Assembly: GCA_036426205.1 (NCBI GenBank)
Contig: CM071579.1
Location: 20,198,782 to 20,262,781 of the forward strand
Reading direction: 5' to 3'
Source of the DNA: Ascaphus truei
Lineage: Eukaryota > Chordata > Amphibia > Anura > Ascaphidae
DNA: 64,000 bases
Made by a program: the position numbers and the translations under genes. The stretch's first letter is position 1. The number at the start of each line of letters is the position of its first letter. The notes under the pieces are model-generated. The model worked only from the letters and a program-made list of their open reading frames with translations, was not told where the DNA came from and ran no database searches. Below are positions 21,901 through 30,744 of this stretch, piece by piece.

Positions 21901-22934
21901 CCCAGGGAGAATCTTCATGTTGTGCAAAGCATTCTGTGCATCCAATGCAGCTTTCCGCGTGAAGAAAGTAATAAAACAGCACCCTAGCAGCAAAAAGAAA
22001 CATGGCAGTGCTTTGTGAGACAGGGTGTGCGCATGGAAAGCACATTTGTGTACGTATACACCCCAGCCACAGGAAATCTTATACCCCCAATGTGCAGATT
22101 AATGTTATGGCGTCACAGCTCTGGGTGCAGACCAGTTCTGGAACGCTCCTGGGCATTGCAAGCGTATGACCGAGAGGCATGGGTGCCGGGAATGAGGAGA
22201 TTCCCCGCAGCCTCCCTCAGCAAACCAGTTTCTAGCACAAGGCGAATGGCCCAATGTAATGAGGACAAACCTTTGCTCTGAGGAGGATTCTGGCTTCTGT
22301 CCCGCAAGATGTTGATTTCGTAGACAGCTCCGTATTGCTGGAAGAGTTCTCTCAGCTCTTTCTCTGACCAGCTGCGGGGAACCTGACCGACAAACATTTT
22401 GATGGAGTCCAGGTCCGGCTGGTCTGGGTGATCCATGGTGCCATTCATCTTCTTTGAGCTGCAAAAGGGAGGGCAGTGGGGCAGCTTCAGCAGCAGATCA
22501 CACATTGCTGGGAGTCAATATTTAGACAGGGGTGTGTGTGAGGACAACCATCACCCGACAGAAAGACTGAGTAAAGAATACATTTGGTGGAGCCATGCAG
22601 GTGTTGTGTACAGCGCAGACAAGAAACGGCAATCACCAACAAGTACTCTGCATATTCCGTACAGGACTGTTCCAGTAAACCACAATAAACAGCCGCCAAC
22701 TAAACCAAAAGAACAGTGTAGTCACAGGCCTGAAACCCCCAACACTTGGATTTTGCAAGGTGGTATAGAATTGCATCTGGTGTTTGGATCCCACCTAACC
22801 ACTGACACAGGTGACATGGAATAGACTCCCACATCTAAGAAATAAGACAGCTCAGAAACTTACACAGGACTGGAATTCAGAGAGCAATGATCCACCATCA
22901 TCTCGGGCAGGAAATCAAGTTTAAAAGATGCCAT
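12831..22934 (-). CDS. CELF1: CUGBP Elav-like family member 1 (EDEN-BP/CUGBP1), complete coding set
   Basis: CELF1 binds GU-rich RNA, controls alternative splicing in the nucleus, and promotes deadenylation, decay and translational control in the cytoplasm. Thirteen exons totalling 1575 bp join with consistent phases to encode 524 residues. RRM1 has RNP2 KMFVGQ and RNP1 [12 protein letters not shown]2 has KLFIGM and RGCAFVTF; RRM3 has NLFIYH and KCFGFVSY; the C-terminus is KNDSKPY. The divergent linker spans about residues 215-430. The long N-terminus [18 protein letters not shown] comes from exon 1; a second start [10 protein letters not shown] in exon 2 gives the shorter form. Variants such as CNENDIR and RMTQQLQQQ recall Xenopus EDEN-BP. 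A (GGGGM)n stretch in exon 11 is unusual. An N gap lies in the intron between exons 4 and 5. Confidence 0.96.
13083..13226 (-). CDS. CELF1: CELF1 coding exon 12 (RRM3)
   Basis: 144 bp encoding [20 protein letters not shown] to [11 protein letters not shown]2 of RRM3. The acceptor is GTCTAG|GTCCAG and the donor TTTTG|GTAAGT. Confidence 0.96.
13227..14396 (-). other. CELF1: CELF1 intron 11
   Basis: Contains a decayed LINE tail at about 13690-13750 and a purine-rich imperfect tandem region at 13780-14060 (GAGAGAGTGCAAAGAG-type units). No gene was seen. Confidence 0.75.
14397..14627 (-). CDS. CELF1: CELF1 coding exon 11 (Gly-Met repeat)
   Basis: 231 bp encoding GMAALNGGL, then four GGGG blocks separated by methionines ([14 protein letters not shown] pattern), then [12 protein letters not shown] and [15 protein letters not shown] to SQKE. 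Mammalian CELF1 has only a short GSSG at the repeat position. The acceptor is GTGCAG|GGATGG and the donor GAAG|GTAAGC. The frame is intact. Confidence 0.93.
14692..14822. mobile_element. hAT-type MITE, copy 5
   Basis: Ends CATGGGTGGGCACTCCAG and CTGGAGTTGCCCACCCCTG are inverted. Target duplications TCTTAGAG and TGTTAGAG match at 7/8. Lies in CELF1 intron 10, only 65 bp from exon 11. Confidence 0.8.
14903..15013 (-). CDS. CELF1: CELF1 coding exon 10
   Basis: 111 bp encoding [19 protein letters not shown] ... GLNVGSLA. The acceptor is CCTCCAG|GATCTT and the donor GCAG|GTAACC. The start of the exon (SRGPSNN) differs from the mammalian SPSSSSSN-type run. Confidence 0.92.
15014..16319 (-). other. 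CELF1: CELF1 intron 9
   Basis: Holds a dispersed repeat (15560-15740) shared with the 3' UTR, and a segment at 15930-16050 with a GGAACCGAAACATTAATCC block of a kind common in retroelement-derived repeats. A C-run lies at 16189-16201. No gene was seen. Confidence 0.7.
16320..16448 (-). CDS. CELF1: CELF1 coding exon 9 (alanine-rich linker)
   Basis: 129 bp encoding [20 protein letters not shown] and a Ser/Thr-rich tail ending PLSVLTSS. The acceptor is GTTACAG|GACTCA and the donor TTCTG|GTGAGC. Confidence 0.95.
16642..16705 (-). CDS. CELF1: CELF1 coding exon 8 (with possible alternative donor)
   Basis: 64 bp encoding [21 protein letters not shown]. The proximal donor is GGAG|GTGAGT. A second donor ATCAG|GTGTGT lies 27 bases further on at 16615/16614 and would add nine residues ending EYSMEMQS in frame. 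Confidence 0.92.
16706..17441 (-). other. CELF1: CELF1 intron 7
   Basis: Mostly unique-looking sequence without a recognised element. It contains no exon with matching CELF1 content. Confidence 0.7.
17442..17603 (-). CDS. CELF1: CELF1 coding exon 7
   Basis: 162 bp, phase 0, encoding [19 protein letters not shown] through a glutamine-rich [13 protein letters not shown] to LAPQYLA. It ends RRM2 and begins the divergent linker. The acceptor is CTTCCAG|GGATGC and the donor AGCA|GTAAGT. Confidence 0.95.
17714..17877. mobile_element. hAT-type MITE, copy 6
   Basis: Arms share CAAGGNCCACCAAC and ATATCCCTGCTTC blocks around a near-perfect palindrome (CACAGGTGGCTCAGTGATTG and complement). The right end is GTTGCCCACCCCTG; the left end is decayed. 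Lies in CELF1 intron 6. Confidence 0.78.
17932..18011 (-). CDS. CELF1: CELF1 coding exon 6 (RRM2)
   Basis: 80 bp encoding [20 protein letters not shown]...QTME, RNP1 of RRM2. The acceptor is CCACAG|GTTGTG and the donor GAG|GTAAGT. Confidence 0.95.
18138..18272 (-). CDS. CELF1: CELF1 coding exon 5 (RRM2)
   Basis: 135 bp encoding [27 protein letters not shown]... to GPDGLSR, RNP2 of RRM2. The acceptor is AATTAG|CTGTTG and the donor AGAG|GTAGGT. Confidence 0.95.
18780..19080. repeat. GC-rich dispersed element with GCCAATGAGGGCGAACC
   Basis: Contains two AGGCCGTCCATAGTG blocks and the sequence GCCAATGAGGGCGAACCGCT. Close copies of the latter occur at 25.69 and 27.91 kb, and inverted near 28.23 kb, so it belongs to a dispersed family. 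The family was not recognised. Confidence 0.55.
19678..19924 (+). repeat. Purine microsatellite (GAGA/GCGAAAGA)n
   Basis: About 250 bp of GA dinucleotides interrupted by GCGAAAGA and GCGAGAGC. Purine-only on the plus strand, hence open in several frames without coding. Confidence 0.95.
20110..20920 (+). repeat. 33-bp minisatellite in CELF1 intron 4
   Basis: Unit CATGGAAGTCACCATAACAT plus TACTATCAGCACA, about 16 copies after the gap and two before it. Copies immediately after the gap have more single-base indels than those near 20600-20900. Confidence 0.95.
20186..20250. other. Assembly gap (65 N)
   Basis: Sixty-five Ns. Sequence on both sides is a copy of the same segment (about 19915-20185 and 20264-20490), so the gap separates overlapping contig ends rather than missing DNA. 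Confidence 0.98.
20953..21001 (-). CDS. CELF1: CELF1 coding exon 4
   Basis: 49 bp encoding [16 protein letters not shown]. The acceptor is TTTTAG|ATGCAT and the donor AATG|GTACGT. It sits between a 33-bp tandem array ending near 20915 and a GC palindrome at 21041. It is too small to appear as a long open frame but fits the CELF1 exon length and sequence exactly. Confidence 0.93.
21041..21126. repeat. GC-rich inverted repeat with (CG)n
   Basis: GCCGTGCGCGCGCGCGCGG is inverted as CCGCGCGCGCGCACGGC around about 50 bp. It lies 40 bp upstream of CELF1 exon 4. Alternating CG tracts may adopt Z-DNA; that is inference. Confidence 0.8.
21232..21391 (+). repeat. Poly-G low-complexity tract
   Basis: About 160 bp of nearly uninterrupted G with occasional T. 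It is in CELF1 intron 3 and may be inflated by sequencing error. Confidence 0.9.
21415..21648 (+). repeat. (CA)n / ACAACCCAC microsatellite
   Basis: Contains (CA)n and repeated CACACACAACCCACA units. On the minus (CELF1) strand this is GT-rich. Confidence 0.95.
21901..21983 (-). CDS. CELF1: CELF1 coding exon 3 (RRM1)
   Basis: 83 bp encoding [19 protein letters not shown]...KILPG, RNP1 of RRM1. The acceptor is TGCTAG|GGTGCT and the donor GGG|GTAAGC. Confidence 0.95.
22271..22458 (-). CDS. CELF1: CELF1 coding exon 2 (RRM1, alternative start)
   Basis: Starts after TTTTGCAG and reads [10 protein letters not shown]. The ATG at 22448 is the start of the shorter CELF1 isoform. It carries RNP2 KMFVGQ of RRM1 and ends at AAAG|GTTTGT after SQNPPQSK. 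188 bp. Confidence 0.95.
22864..22934 (-). CDS. CELF1: CELF1 coding exon 1 (long N-terminus)
   Basis: Encodes residues 1-24, [19 protein letters not shown]..., identical in style to the vertebrate long CELF1 isoform. The donor is CCTGT|GTAAGT, phase 2. The upstream splice or start site of this exon was not fixed. Confidence 0.9.
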
Positions 22935-23759
22935 GGTCTCTCCAATTACCCTACCCCCTGGAATAAACACAAGCAGACAGAGCTCAACTCTGCCCAGACA
23001 AGCCGAGAACAGATCAGACGCTACACAGGACAGGAAAGGAGTAACATAGCAAACCCTCCCGGGAAACAAGCACTACAGGGGAGAGACAGGACAAGGAAAG
23101 TGCTCAATGAAACCAGCATTGGTCACGACAGACAGAATGGACTGGGAGAGGTACAGGCGTGTGATAAAGTTTGTGGTCCATTTGAAAGGGGATGTTACCA
23201 TGTGAAGGGAGGCTCAGTTCTGTGCACAATGAAAGTGCTGATGCACTAAGCTTGTTTTGTGTATTTTTCCCTGGCGAAGCAGTAATGAGTGCAACATCAG
23301 ATAAACAGAATGTCAGATCGATGGAGATAGTGGCAAGTGACAGAGCGGAATGAAGAGAAACACCCATTGCTTTGTCCTGGGGGTTGGGAGCAGCACCCCA
23401 AGTTTCACCCCCTCTACCAAATATCAGGAGCCCTGACATCCATTCCTGCCACCCCCCATATCGCACACCTAGCTCCAGCTATATACTTCCCACACAGGCC
23501 TCACGCAGACTTTATCCACATAGTCCCTGCCTTGCACTAAAAAGACATTCCCTATATCCCAAGCCCCCGATATCAGTACCTTGTGATTGTTTGGGGCAAT
23601 TTGTCACCAATGCCATCAGAACGGTCCCTTCTCCGCTTTATAGTGAACTAGCTGGAAGTACCTGGCGTCGCTTGTGATTTCTAGGAACACAAACTCCTCC
23701 CTCCCATCCCCCTCTACCCCCTCCCCACACCAATCACTTTCATTTAATACCTGGTGGCC

Positions 23760-24006
23760 CCAATTCTTTCCGCCTCTCAGACGCGCTATTAGAGAGGGTT
23801 GGGGTTCCTTACAATGCATCTGCTCTCAGATGCGCTATTAGAGAGGGTTGGGGTTCCTTACAATGCATCTGATCTCAGACGCGCTATTAGAGGGCTGGGG
23901 TTCCTTACAATGCATCTGATCTGAGACGCGCTATTAGAGAGGGTTGGGGGTTCCTCAGAATTTCACTTTGAGTTCCTTAACCAAAAAAAGGGTTGGAAAC
24001 CCCTGC
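23760..24006 (-). mobile_element. Inverted partial copy of the 5.3 kb hAT-type element
   Basis: Contains four copies of the AGACGCGCTATTAGAGAGGG unit and ends AAAGGGTTGGAAACCCCTGCTG, the reverse complement of the left end seen at 5296. The other terminus is missing. Confidence 0.7.
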
Positions 24007-24812
24007 TGTTGAGGTTTATACCCACCGAGCAACTTAGCTGATTCAGCAGTAACTACCTCATCGCCAGTGGAGAGGCGCCTCTAAAGCAATCCGCGCAGTC
24101 TGACCGATGTCCTACAGTCACTTAGTCTATCGTGCAAACACATTTAAATCCATCTCTCCAGTAATACTCAATATTGCAATTCAATATGAAGCACAGTTTT
24201 GGGCATCATTCCATAAAAAATACATCAAGAAAATACAAATATAGGACGAGTATCTGTGTTGTCTAAATTTAACATGGGTTGAACTCAATGGAAAAAGTTA
24301 CAGAAGAGGTTGGAAACAAAACAAAAAAAAAAAAAACACTAATGGAGCATTTTATTCATTATCTTGTCAACAAATAAAAATACCACTTGTGACCACAGAC
24401 AAGTCCACAAACCTGCCTTTCCCTATTATCTTTTAGAGTACAATGCTTCCACTGCAGCCAGGGATTCTGGGTAATGACATGCAAATGAGCACTCATGTGT
24501 AATTTTTTTTGCTTCTTGTCCATTTTTAACACGGGGCCCTACAAGCCTTATCCAAGCTGAACAGCTACAACTGGCTGTGTATCACTCCTTGGGGCCCCAA
24601 ACCGGGCGTAGCACATACTGGAGGAAGGGGCGCTAGTGCAGGATCGTAAAGCTATAAGCAGAACTTGTAATGGAAAGAAAGCCTGTGCTCCCTTATCTGG
24701 AGATAAAGGAGGTCCTGAGATGGAGGTGCACAGCTGTCCGTGAGATAGTAGGACATGAAGGCAGAGCTCTTCATAACATCACAGATCTTATAGATGCTGC
24801 TACCCTGTAGTC

Positions 24813-25001
24813 CAAGGGGGGAGGGGGCAACTCCAGTCCTCATGGGATACCAACAGGTCAGGTTTTCAGAATATCCCTGCTTCAGCACAGGTCGCTCAAT
24901 CAGTGGCTCAGTCAAAGACTGAGCACACTGTGCTGAAGCTGCAATTATCTGAAAACCTGACCTGTTGGTATCCCATGATGACTGGAGTTGCCCCACCCCT
25001 G
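24813..25001. mobile_element. hAT-type MITE, copy 7
   Basis: Palindromic: GGCAACTCCAGTCCTCATGG at the left and its near complement at the right, with ACCAACAGGTCAGGTTTTC inner arms. It lies eight bases from another hAT-like element at 25010. Confidence 0.78.
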
Positions 25002-25009
25002 CTCTAAGC

Positions 25010-25309
25010 CAGCGGTGCGCAAACGGGGGGGGCGCGGGCGGTTACAGAGGCCCCGCGCTCTTCCCCCAGGCATTTAAATTAAATGCCGGGGGATCACGAG
25101 GCCTCTGCTATTTACCGGGATTCTGAAGAGCTGCAGGGACGCGTTGCCATGGCAATGCGACGCCATGCGGAGTGCCGTCACACGTCCATCTCCCTGGCAA
25201 CAAGGTCACGTGACCCCGCAGCGTCATTTGACGCTGCCGAGCAAGGTGAGCGCAAGAGCAAGGGGGAGCATACAGGAAAGCGCAGCTGAAAAAGGTTTGC
25301 GCTCCCCTG
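25010..25309. mobile_element. hAT-type element of a second family
   Basis: Ends CAGCGGTGCGCAAAC and GTTTGCGCTCCCCTG are inverted. Target duplications CTCTAAGC and CTCCAAGC match at 7/8. The interior is GC-rich and has no transposase frame. Confidence 0.75.
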
Positions 25310-25335
25310 CTCCAAGCATTTGAACATTATATAAC

Positions 25336-25592
25336 ATGCGGGTCATGGTGCAGGGACTGCACGATGCAGAAAGCGCATGCGGGTCATGGTGCGTGGACTG
25401 CACAACGCAGAACGTGCATGCGGGTCATGGTGCAGGGACTGCACAATGCAGAAAGCGCATGCAGGTCATGGTGCAGGGACTGCACGATGCAGAAAGCGCA
25501 TACGGGTCATGGTGCAGGGACTGCACGATGCAGAAAGCGCATGCAGGTCATGGTGCAGGGATTGCACGATGCAGAAAGCACATGCAGGCTCA
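25336..25592 (+). repeat. 41-bp minisatellite
   Basis: Six copies of CATGCGGGTCATGGTGCAGG plus GACTGCACGATGCAGAAAGCG. The unit length is not a multiple of three and all three forward frames stay open, so the apparent repeat proteins are not evidence of coding. Confidence 0.93.
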
Positions 25593-25639
25593 GATACTTC
25601 GGGTGGAGACATTCTGAAAATCCTTAGCAATTCTGCCTA

Positions 25640-26600
25640 AGGCCTCGGGCATGGTCAGCGCTTAGGCGCTGAAGCACGCTGGTGCTTATCAATGAGGGCG
25701 AACCAGCTCCATGATGTCACTGGCCCGCCCCCCGACGGCGCGCTAACCAACAAAAGGGTGCTTTCCCTCAGCACGCCTCCGTACGGCTGCTGCAACCCTG
25801 GACGCAGCATAATCCTGTAAAGTGCTGAACACACCAGCATTGGTTTCCAATTGATATAGAATATGCACACAGCGCACCGGGCGGGGATCAATATAAAACA
25901 TTTCATGATTCCAAAGGACCTTTCAACAAAAATAACCACGCACAAATTATACAAAAATAATAACATGACATCTCTAAGACCACAAAAAATACAAACTTAA
26001 CTAATGAAATACAATTATTTAAAAATCAGTGCAAATGTAATAAACAAAGTCTAAAGCAACCAATAGCTATGACTACATAAAAAAGCCACAAAGGCAGGGA
26101 CAGACACTGAGCGTTAGCTACAATAGCGAGTAACCACGGACGGCGCTGGAGTAAAGTCCGGACTGCGCCGACATGCGGCAGATCATTCCTCCGCTTGAGC
26201 TTCCCGGTTAGTCTGCCCCAGCCAATGGATGTACGCGCTAGAACAGCCTCACGTGACCTCAACGCGTTTTGTCAGGGGAACACGTCAGAGACCGTTTGCG
26301 CACCTAAAGTATCCCCTCCAGCCAATGAGAATCGGCTAATGTAATATACAAACAAGCGCTGACACTACGCAGCAGACAAGAGACATCAAATGCCGCTACA
26401 AGAGCCAAGATCGCACCAGGACAAAGGAAAGACAAGGCAATCGATGCCAGATATTGTTCAGTGTTAGAAAAAATGTATTCTTGCATATATACTTTAGGGA
26501 ACCCTGTGAAAATCCTTAGCAACGCCGTCTAATCTTGTAAAGCGCTGAGCACATGAGCATACGTTTCCAGTCGTCACAGGTGCGGCTCAATACACAGCAT
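25640..26600. repeat. Mixed dispersed repeats, including a retroelement-like ACGCGTT motif
   Basis: Contains another CAATGAGGGCGAACC block at about 25690, paired TGAAAATCCTTAGCAA blocks at about 25614 and 26509, and TGACCTCAACGCGTTTTGTCA at about 26256. The last resembles the end of the Penelope-like element at 48.38 kb. Confidence 0.5.
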
Positions 26601-26895
26601 ACTCAAGTGTTCAGTGCTTATGTGCCACATGCACACAAGGTTGGGGCGAAATAGGAGATTTCAAATAAAGCCTCAGTGTTAAGCAGGGCCCTTTCCCGCT
26701 GACCAAAGTAAATATCTCCGGATAAACCCACCAACAAGAACGGAGAAGACAGGTGAAGCTGGGAGGGGTGCAGCGGCACATGTAATACCAGGCTACAAGA
26801 GCCTCCGTGAGCCAGCGACCTTCTGTTCCACACCAGCTAATCTTGTTCTCTTGGTGTAGTCCAATTTAGCAATCTGCAAGCACTTAGCCAGGTAA

Positions 26896-27107
26896 CATCA
26901 AAACGCAGTCCTCAAGGGCCACCAGCAGGGCAGCGTTTATGGATATCCCTGCTTCAGCACAGGTGGCTCAGTCTTTGAGCCACCTGTGCTGAAAGAAAGA
27001 CTGAGCCACCTGTGCTGAAAGAAAGACTGAGCCACCTGTGCTGAAGCGGGGATATCCATAGCACCTGGCCTGTTGGTGGCCCTTGAGGACTGCGTTTGAG
27101 ACCCCTG
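26896..27107. mobile_element. hAT-type MITE, copy 8, with triplicated core
   Basis: Same arms as the other copies (CAGTCCTCAAGGGCCACCA and complement). The core GACTGAGCCACCTGTGCTGA is present three times in tandem. Confidence 0.78.
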
Positions 27108-27889
27108 TTGTAGATACTCAATGTTTGGAGGCTGAAATCCAGGGAACAAATACAGTGAAAAATAACACTGCGTTCTCTGTGGACCAGCAAAGGAACTGTT
27201 ACAAGGACAATACAAATGAGTGGGTCAAGGTGCTTATTTTATTTTAAGCTCGTGTCATTTGCTTCCTTAGAAAGATTAAAGCCCCGAGAGCAACGGCTTC
27301 ACTTGACAAGAAAATGACCCGGTTCTTGTCGGAAACACTCGTCTATCGCACACTTGTGTCCATTTGTTTGACTACATACGGCCCCATATCTAAGCTCACC
27401 CTACTTACAATCTAGTCGGTGAGCTCTTCAGACAGGGACCCCTTTTCCTAATGTTAACTTTCATGTCTGTAGCGCCTGTTCCCATCACATGGTGTTACCG
27501 CGGTCACGCGCTGTGTGCATAGATGCAGCTATAGAGAGAGAGACATTTACTCCGGAAACTAAAGAGCAGCACTGTCACGGACTATACAAGGTCATTTCGT
27601 TTTGAAATCATTTGCCCCAAATCAGCTCGTTACCATGGATTTTTCCCTTTTAAAACGGTGCCAATCAGCTTACATGTAACAGAATTAACTTATCCTTGGT
27701 TCACTTTCACCAAAAGAATGAACCGTCCTCTAAATTAGCGGAAGAATGTCGCAGAAAACTCCAAATATTGAGTTTAAGGGTGAATTATAAAGCCGTTCCT
27801 ACTATATTGGACATACTTGAAAACGAGAGGTAACTCTGTGCACTTTTTTGCTGGTAAAATATTTTATAAATACATTTTGAGAGTTTGAG

Positions 27890-28330
27890 AGAACTGAAAA
27901 CGTCTAGTTCAGCCAATGAGGGTGAACCGCTCACGGCCACGCCCCCGGTCGCCATCTCGCCTCTAACACTAAGCAAAAATCGCTGCTGCAATGGCGACGG
28001 ATGTCGCCACGCTGCCGCGTTGCCAGTACTATAAGCGCAGCCTGTCACTTTCACACCTCCAGAGGCAGATTGTCAGGAAGTTTCTACCAAGAATTTGCCA
28101 CGACGAGAGGGGACAAATAAAGCAAAATCACGAGGTTTAGGCCGTGTGCTCTACGTCACGCGCACAAAACCTGCACTGAGGTCCGACGCGACGGGGATGC
28201 GAGGCCGTGACGTCACGTGAGCACCTCGCCCTCATTGGCTCAACCGCGCACGTGACCAGGCCGTCACGCGGCACTCAAAATTGTTTGTCTGGCTGAGAAT
28301 CGAGCGCGGTCTATGGCCTGCCTCATAGGG
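27890..28330. repeat. GC-rich dispersed element, further copies
   Basis: Has GCCAATGAGGGTGAACCGCT at 27.91 kb and an inverted copy near 28.23 kb with GTCACGTGAGCACCTCGCCC. The palindromic arrangement suggests a non-autonomous DNA element, not identified. Confidence 0.5.
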
Positions 28331-28399
28331 GCACTGTTCACATCGCGCGTTACAGTAAGGCCGCGATTAGTGTGCCCAGGTGCAAAAACACTACAATCT

Positions 28400-30740
28400 A
28401 AAGAAAAAAGGAAACTTCATACCCAACTTGCAGTAATTTTATTTTCCCGAAGAGACCATTCATGGCAGTGCTCACCAATTGGTTATGTTCCACCGTACAA
28501 CCGAGATAGGACAGAAATGTAGCAGTGGGAGGACATATAAATAGCCCCATCTTTCCACCCCAGGTAGACTTGGTACAAAAGCTGAAATATATAACTAGAA
28601 AAATGTTCATCTTAGACATAATAACTTTGGGAGGGGATTGGGGAGCATTGCCATGGATGGACTGTCCAGAAATTAAAATTATGGTAAGTTGGGTATCAAT
28701 TTTCTATTTTCCTGGTTGTCCCCATAGCAGTTGTCACCAATGGGACTTACCAAAGCAGTACCCACATGAAAGGGGGAGGGGAAGTCCTAGAATAAACACC
28801 ACACCAATAAACAAAAAAGCAGTATGGGACTTCTTGTCCCTCCTTGTCTCCTTATTCAGGTCAACGTCATATGGTTCTCTGACCTGACTGTCACGCTGTA
28901 CCCTTGTAACCATCATACGAAGTGCCTGATCGCTTCCATTACGGCTCTTAATTCTAAAAATATTTGCTGACGTTTCGTGACTTCCGGTAGGTCATTTCCC
29001 TTGGGCTCTCTGTCCCGAGTTGGACACCCCAGCCTGTGCCATTTGCATCTGTCGTAAGTACGAGGCTAACTTGATCCTATAGTGGAGAACCTGTTTTAGG
29101 TTTCTGTCGCATTCCCATCATTTTAGGGATTCCCTTACGTCTTGCGGTAAAGTTCAATTGGACTAGGCTTGTTGCAAGTCTGTGCCATTGGTGTATGAAG
29201 TTCTGTTAGAACTTTCCTATATGCCACCTGGCCCATTTTACCACCTGTATAATTGCAGAGAAATTGCCTATCAGCCTCATGAATTTTCGAACCCTGCCAT
29301 GGATTGCTAGCTCTGATCATCTCCTTCAAAACTTTCCCTTTTACTGGAGGGAAGAAAAACTATGCCCAGTTGCATATTGAACTGCATTTCCAAGAATCTT
29401 AGGTCTTGGGTTGGATCCAGTTAAAACTTTCCTCAATGTTGACTAGCCAGCCATGAGCTAGGTGCTGGAGCAACTGGACCATGCTTCGTGCTTTTATTAA
29501 AATATCGTTGAGGCAGTGGAATATCTGTATTCCCTCCTTCCTTAATTCAGCAATGAGTGGTAACACCTTTGTGAATGTTCTCGGCGAAGTCAAGAGGTCA
29601 AAGGCAGGTGTCTTGAATTTGATAGTGCTTTAGCCCTATCACATATCTTACATACCTTCTGTGTCTACCATATAGGCATGCAGAAGTAGGTATCTTTCAG
29701 ATCTACTGAAATGGACTAGTCTCCCTGGTCCTCTGCTCAAATAATGGTCTTGCGGGACTCCCTCTTGAACCGCCTACTTTGGAGCAGTTTACTTACTCCC
29801 CTTTGGTCTAGTATAGACCTGAATGCTCCATTCACCTTCTTTACAAGGAACAGTGGAGAGTAGATGCCTCGATATTGGTCTCGTGGCGTTATCGGTTTGA
29901 TCGCTCTGTCTTTCAACAGCTGTTTGACACTGTTGGTTAGGCCTATCTACCGGATAACGTCTTGAATTCCAGACAATACCCCCTACAGACAACATTGAGC
30001 ATCCAGAAATCCTGAAATGATTTGAGTCCCTACGTGAGATGTTCTAGCTTAACGGAGTCCAACGATCCTTCACTCTTGATACGGATGTTATAGCTATAGA
30101 AGGCTTGCCAGCTGCACCCTCTGCAGTAAACGACTTCAAGGCGTCCTCCAACTGCCTGCAATTGCATCCCGAAAGGAGGCTGCATAGTCTACCGCCGGGG
30201 TTGTTAGTCTAGTAATAACCTTGATACTGCTGTGACAACCTTTGGGAAGCAACCCCAAGCTTCCACTTCTTAATGGGTACAGTTCTGAACATTTCCTGGT
30301 CAAGGATATCTTTGTTTGTCCGGTTGGGACCCCTCTGCTTTAATCATATTCTTCACCTCGTCGTGAACCAGGAAGGTTCTCGTCTTCCTATGCAGGCTCC
30401 TGAATAGGCGATCTCTAGGTCCTGAGGGGGAAGTCCTCCATCTGTAAAATCTTTCTTACCGCCTTGAGAAGCCGGTCAATCAGCTCGAGAGCAAAAAGGA
30501 GGGCGATTCATCCGCCAAAAAAATCATTGTCTGACAATTCCATGTCCAGCGCCTCTTGCTGAATTGTTAGTTCTCTGAATTCTCAGAAGAGAAGTCTTGC
30601 GGTCTTTCCAGGCTAGTATCTGATCTTGCTCGAATTTGGCCTCTGTGTGAAGACTTAGAATAGGCGGCCTCCAGGGAACCCCATTCAATTTTGTCAAAAA
30701 AACTTCAGATCCAGGGGGTATATTTCTTGTGGTACCTGGC
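28400..30740 (-). mobile_element. Degenerate DIRS-like retrotransposon
   Basis: Minus-strand translation, broken by stops and frameshifts, gives SPRTFTKVLPLIAELRKEGI and CLNDILIKA (a decayed form of the usual YLDDILI), and upstream RHLLSTVPCKEGEWS and VYTRPKG, the pattern of a DIRS reverse transcriptase. At its low-coordinate end, segments 28411-28476 and 28643-28705 are inverted copies, fitting DIRS-type terminal and internal repeats. Not functional. Confidence 0.6.
28411..28705. repeat. Inverted repeat pair at the end of the DIRS-like relic
   Basis: The reverse complement of 28411-28476 contains ACTGCCATGAATGG and CAAGTTGGGTATGAA. These match ATTGCCATGGATGG and TAAGTTGGGTATCAA at 28643-28705. 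Confidence 0.65.
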
Positions 30741-30744
30741 TCAT

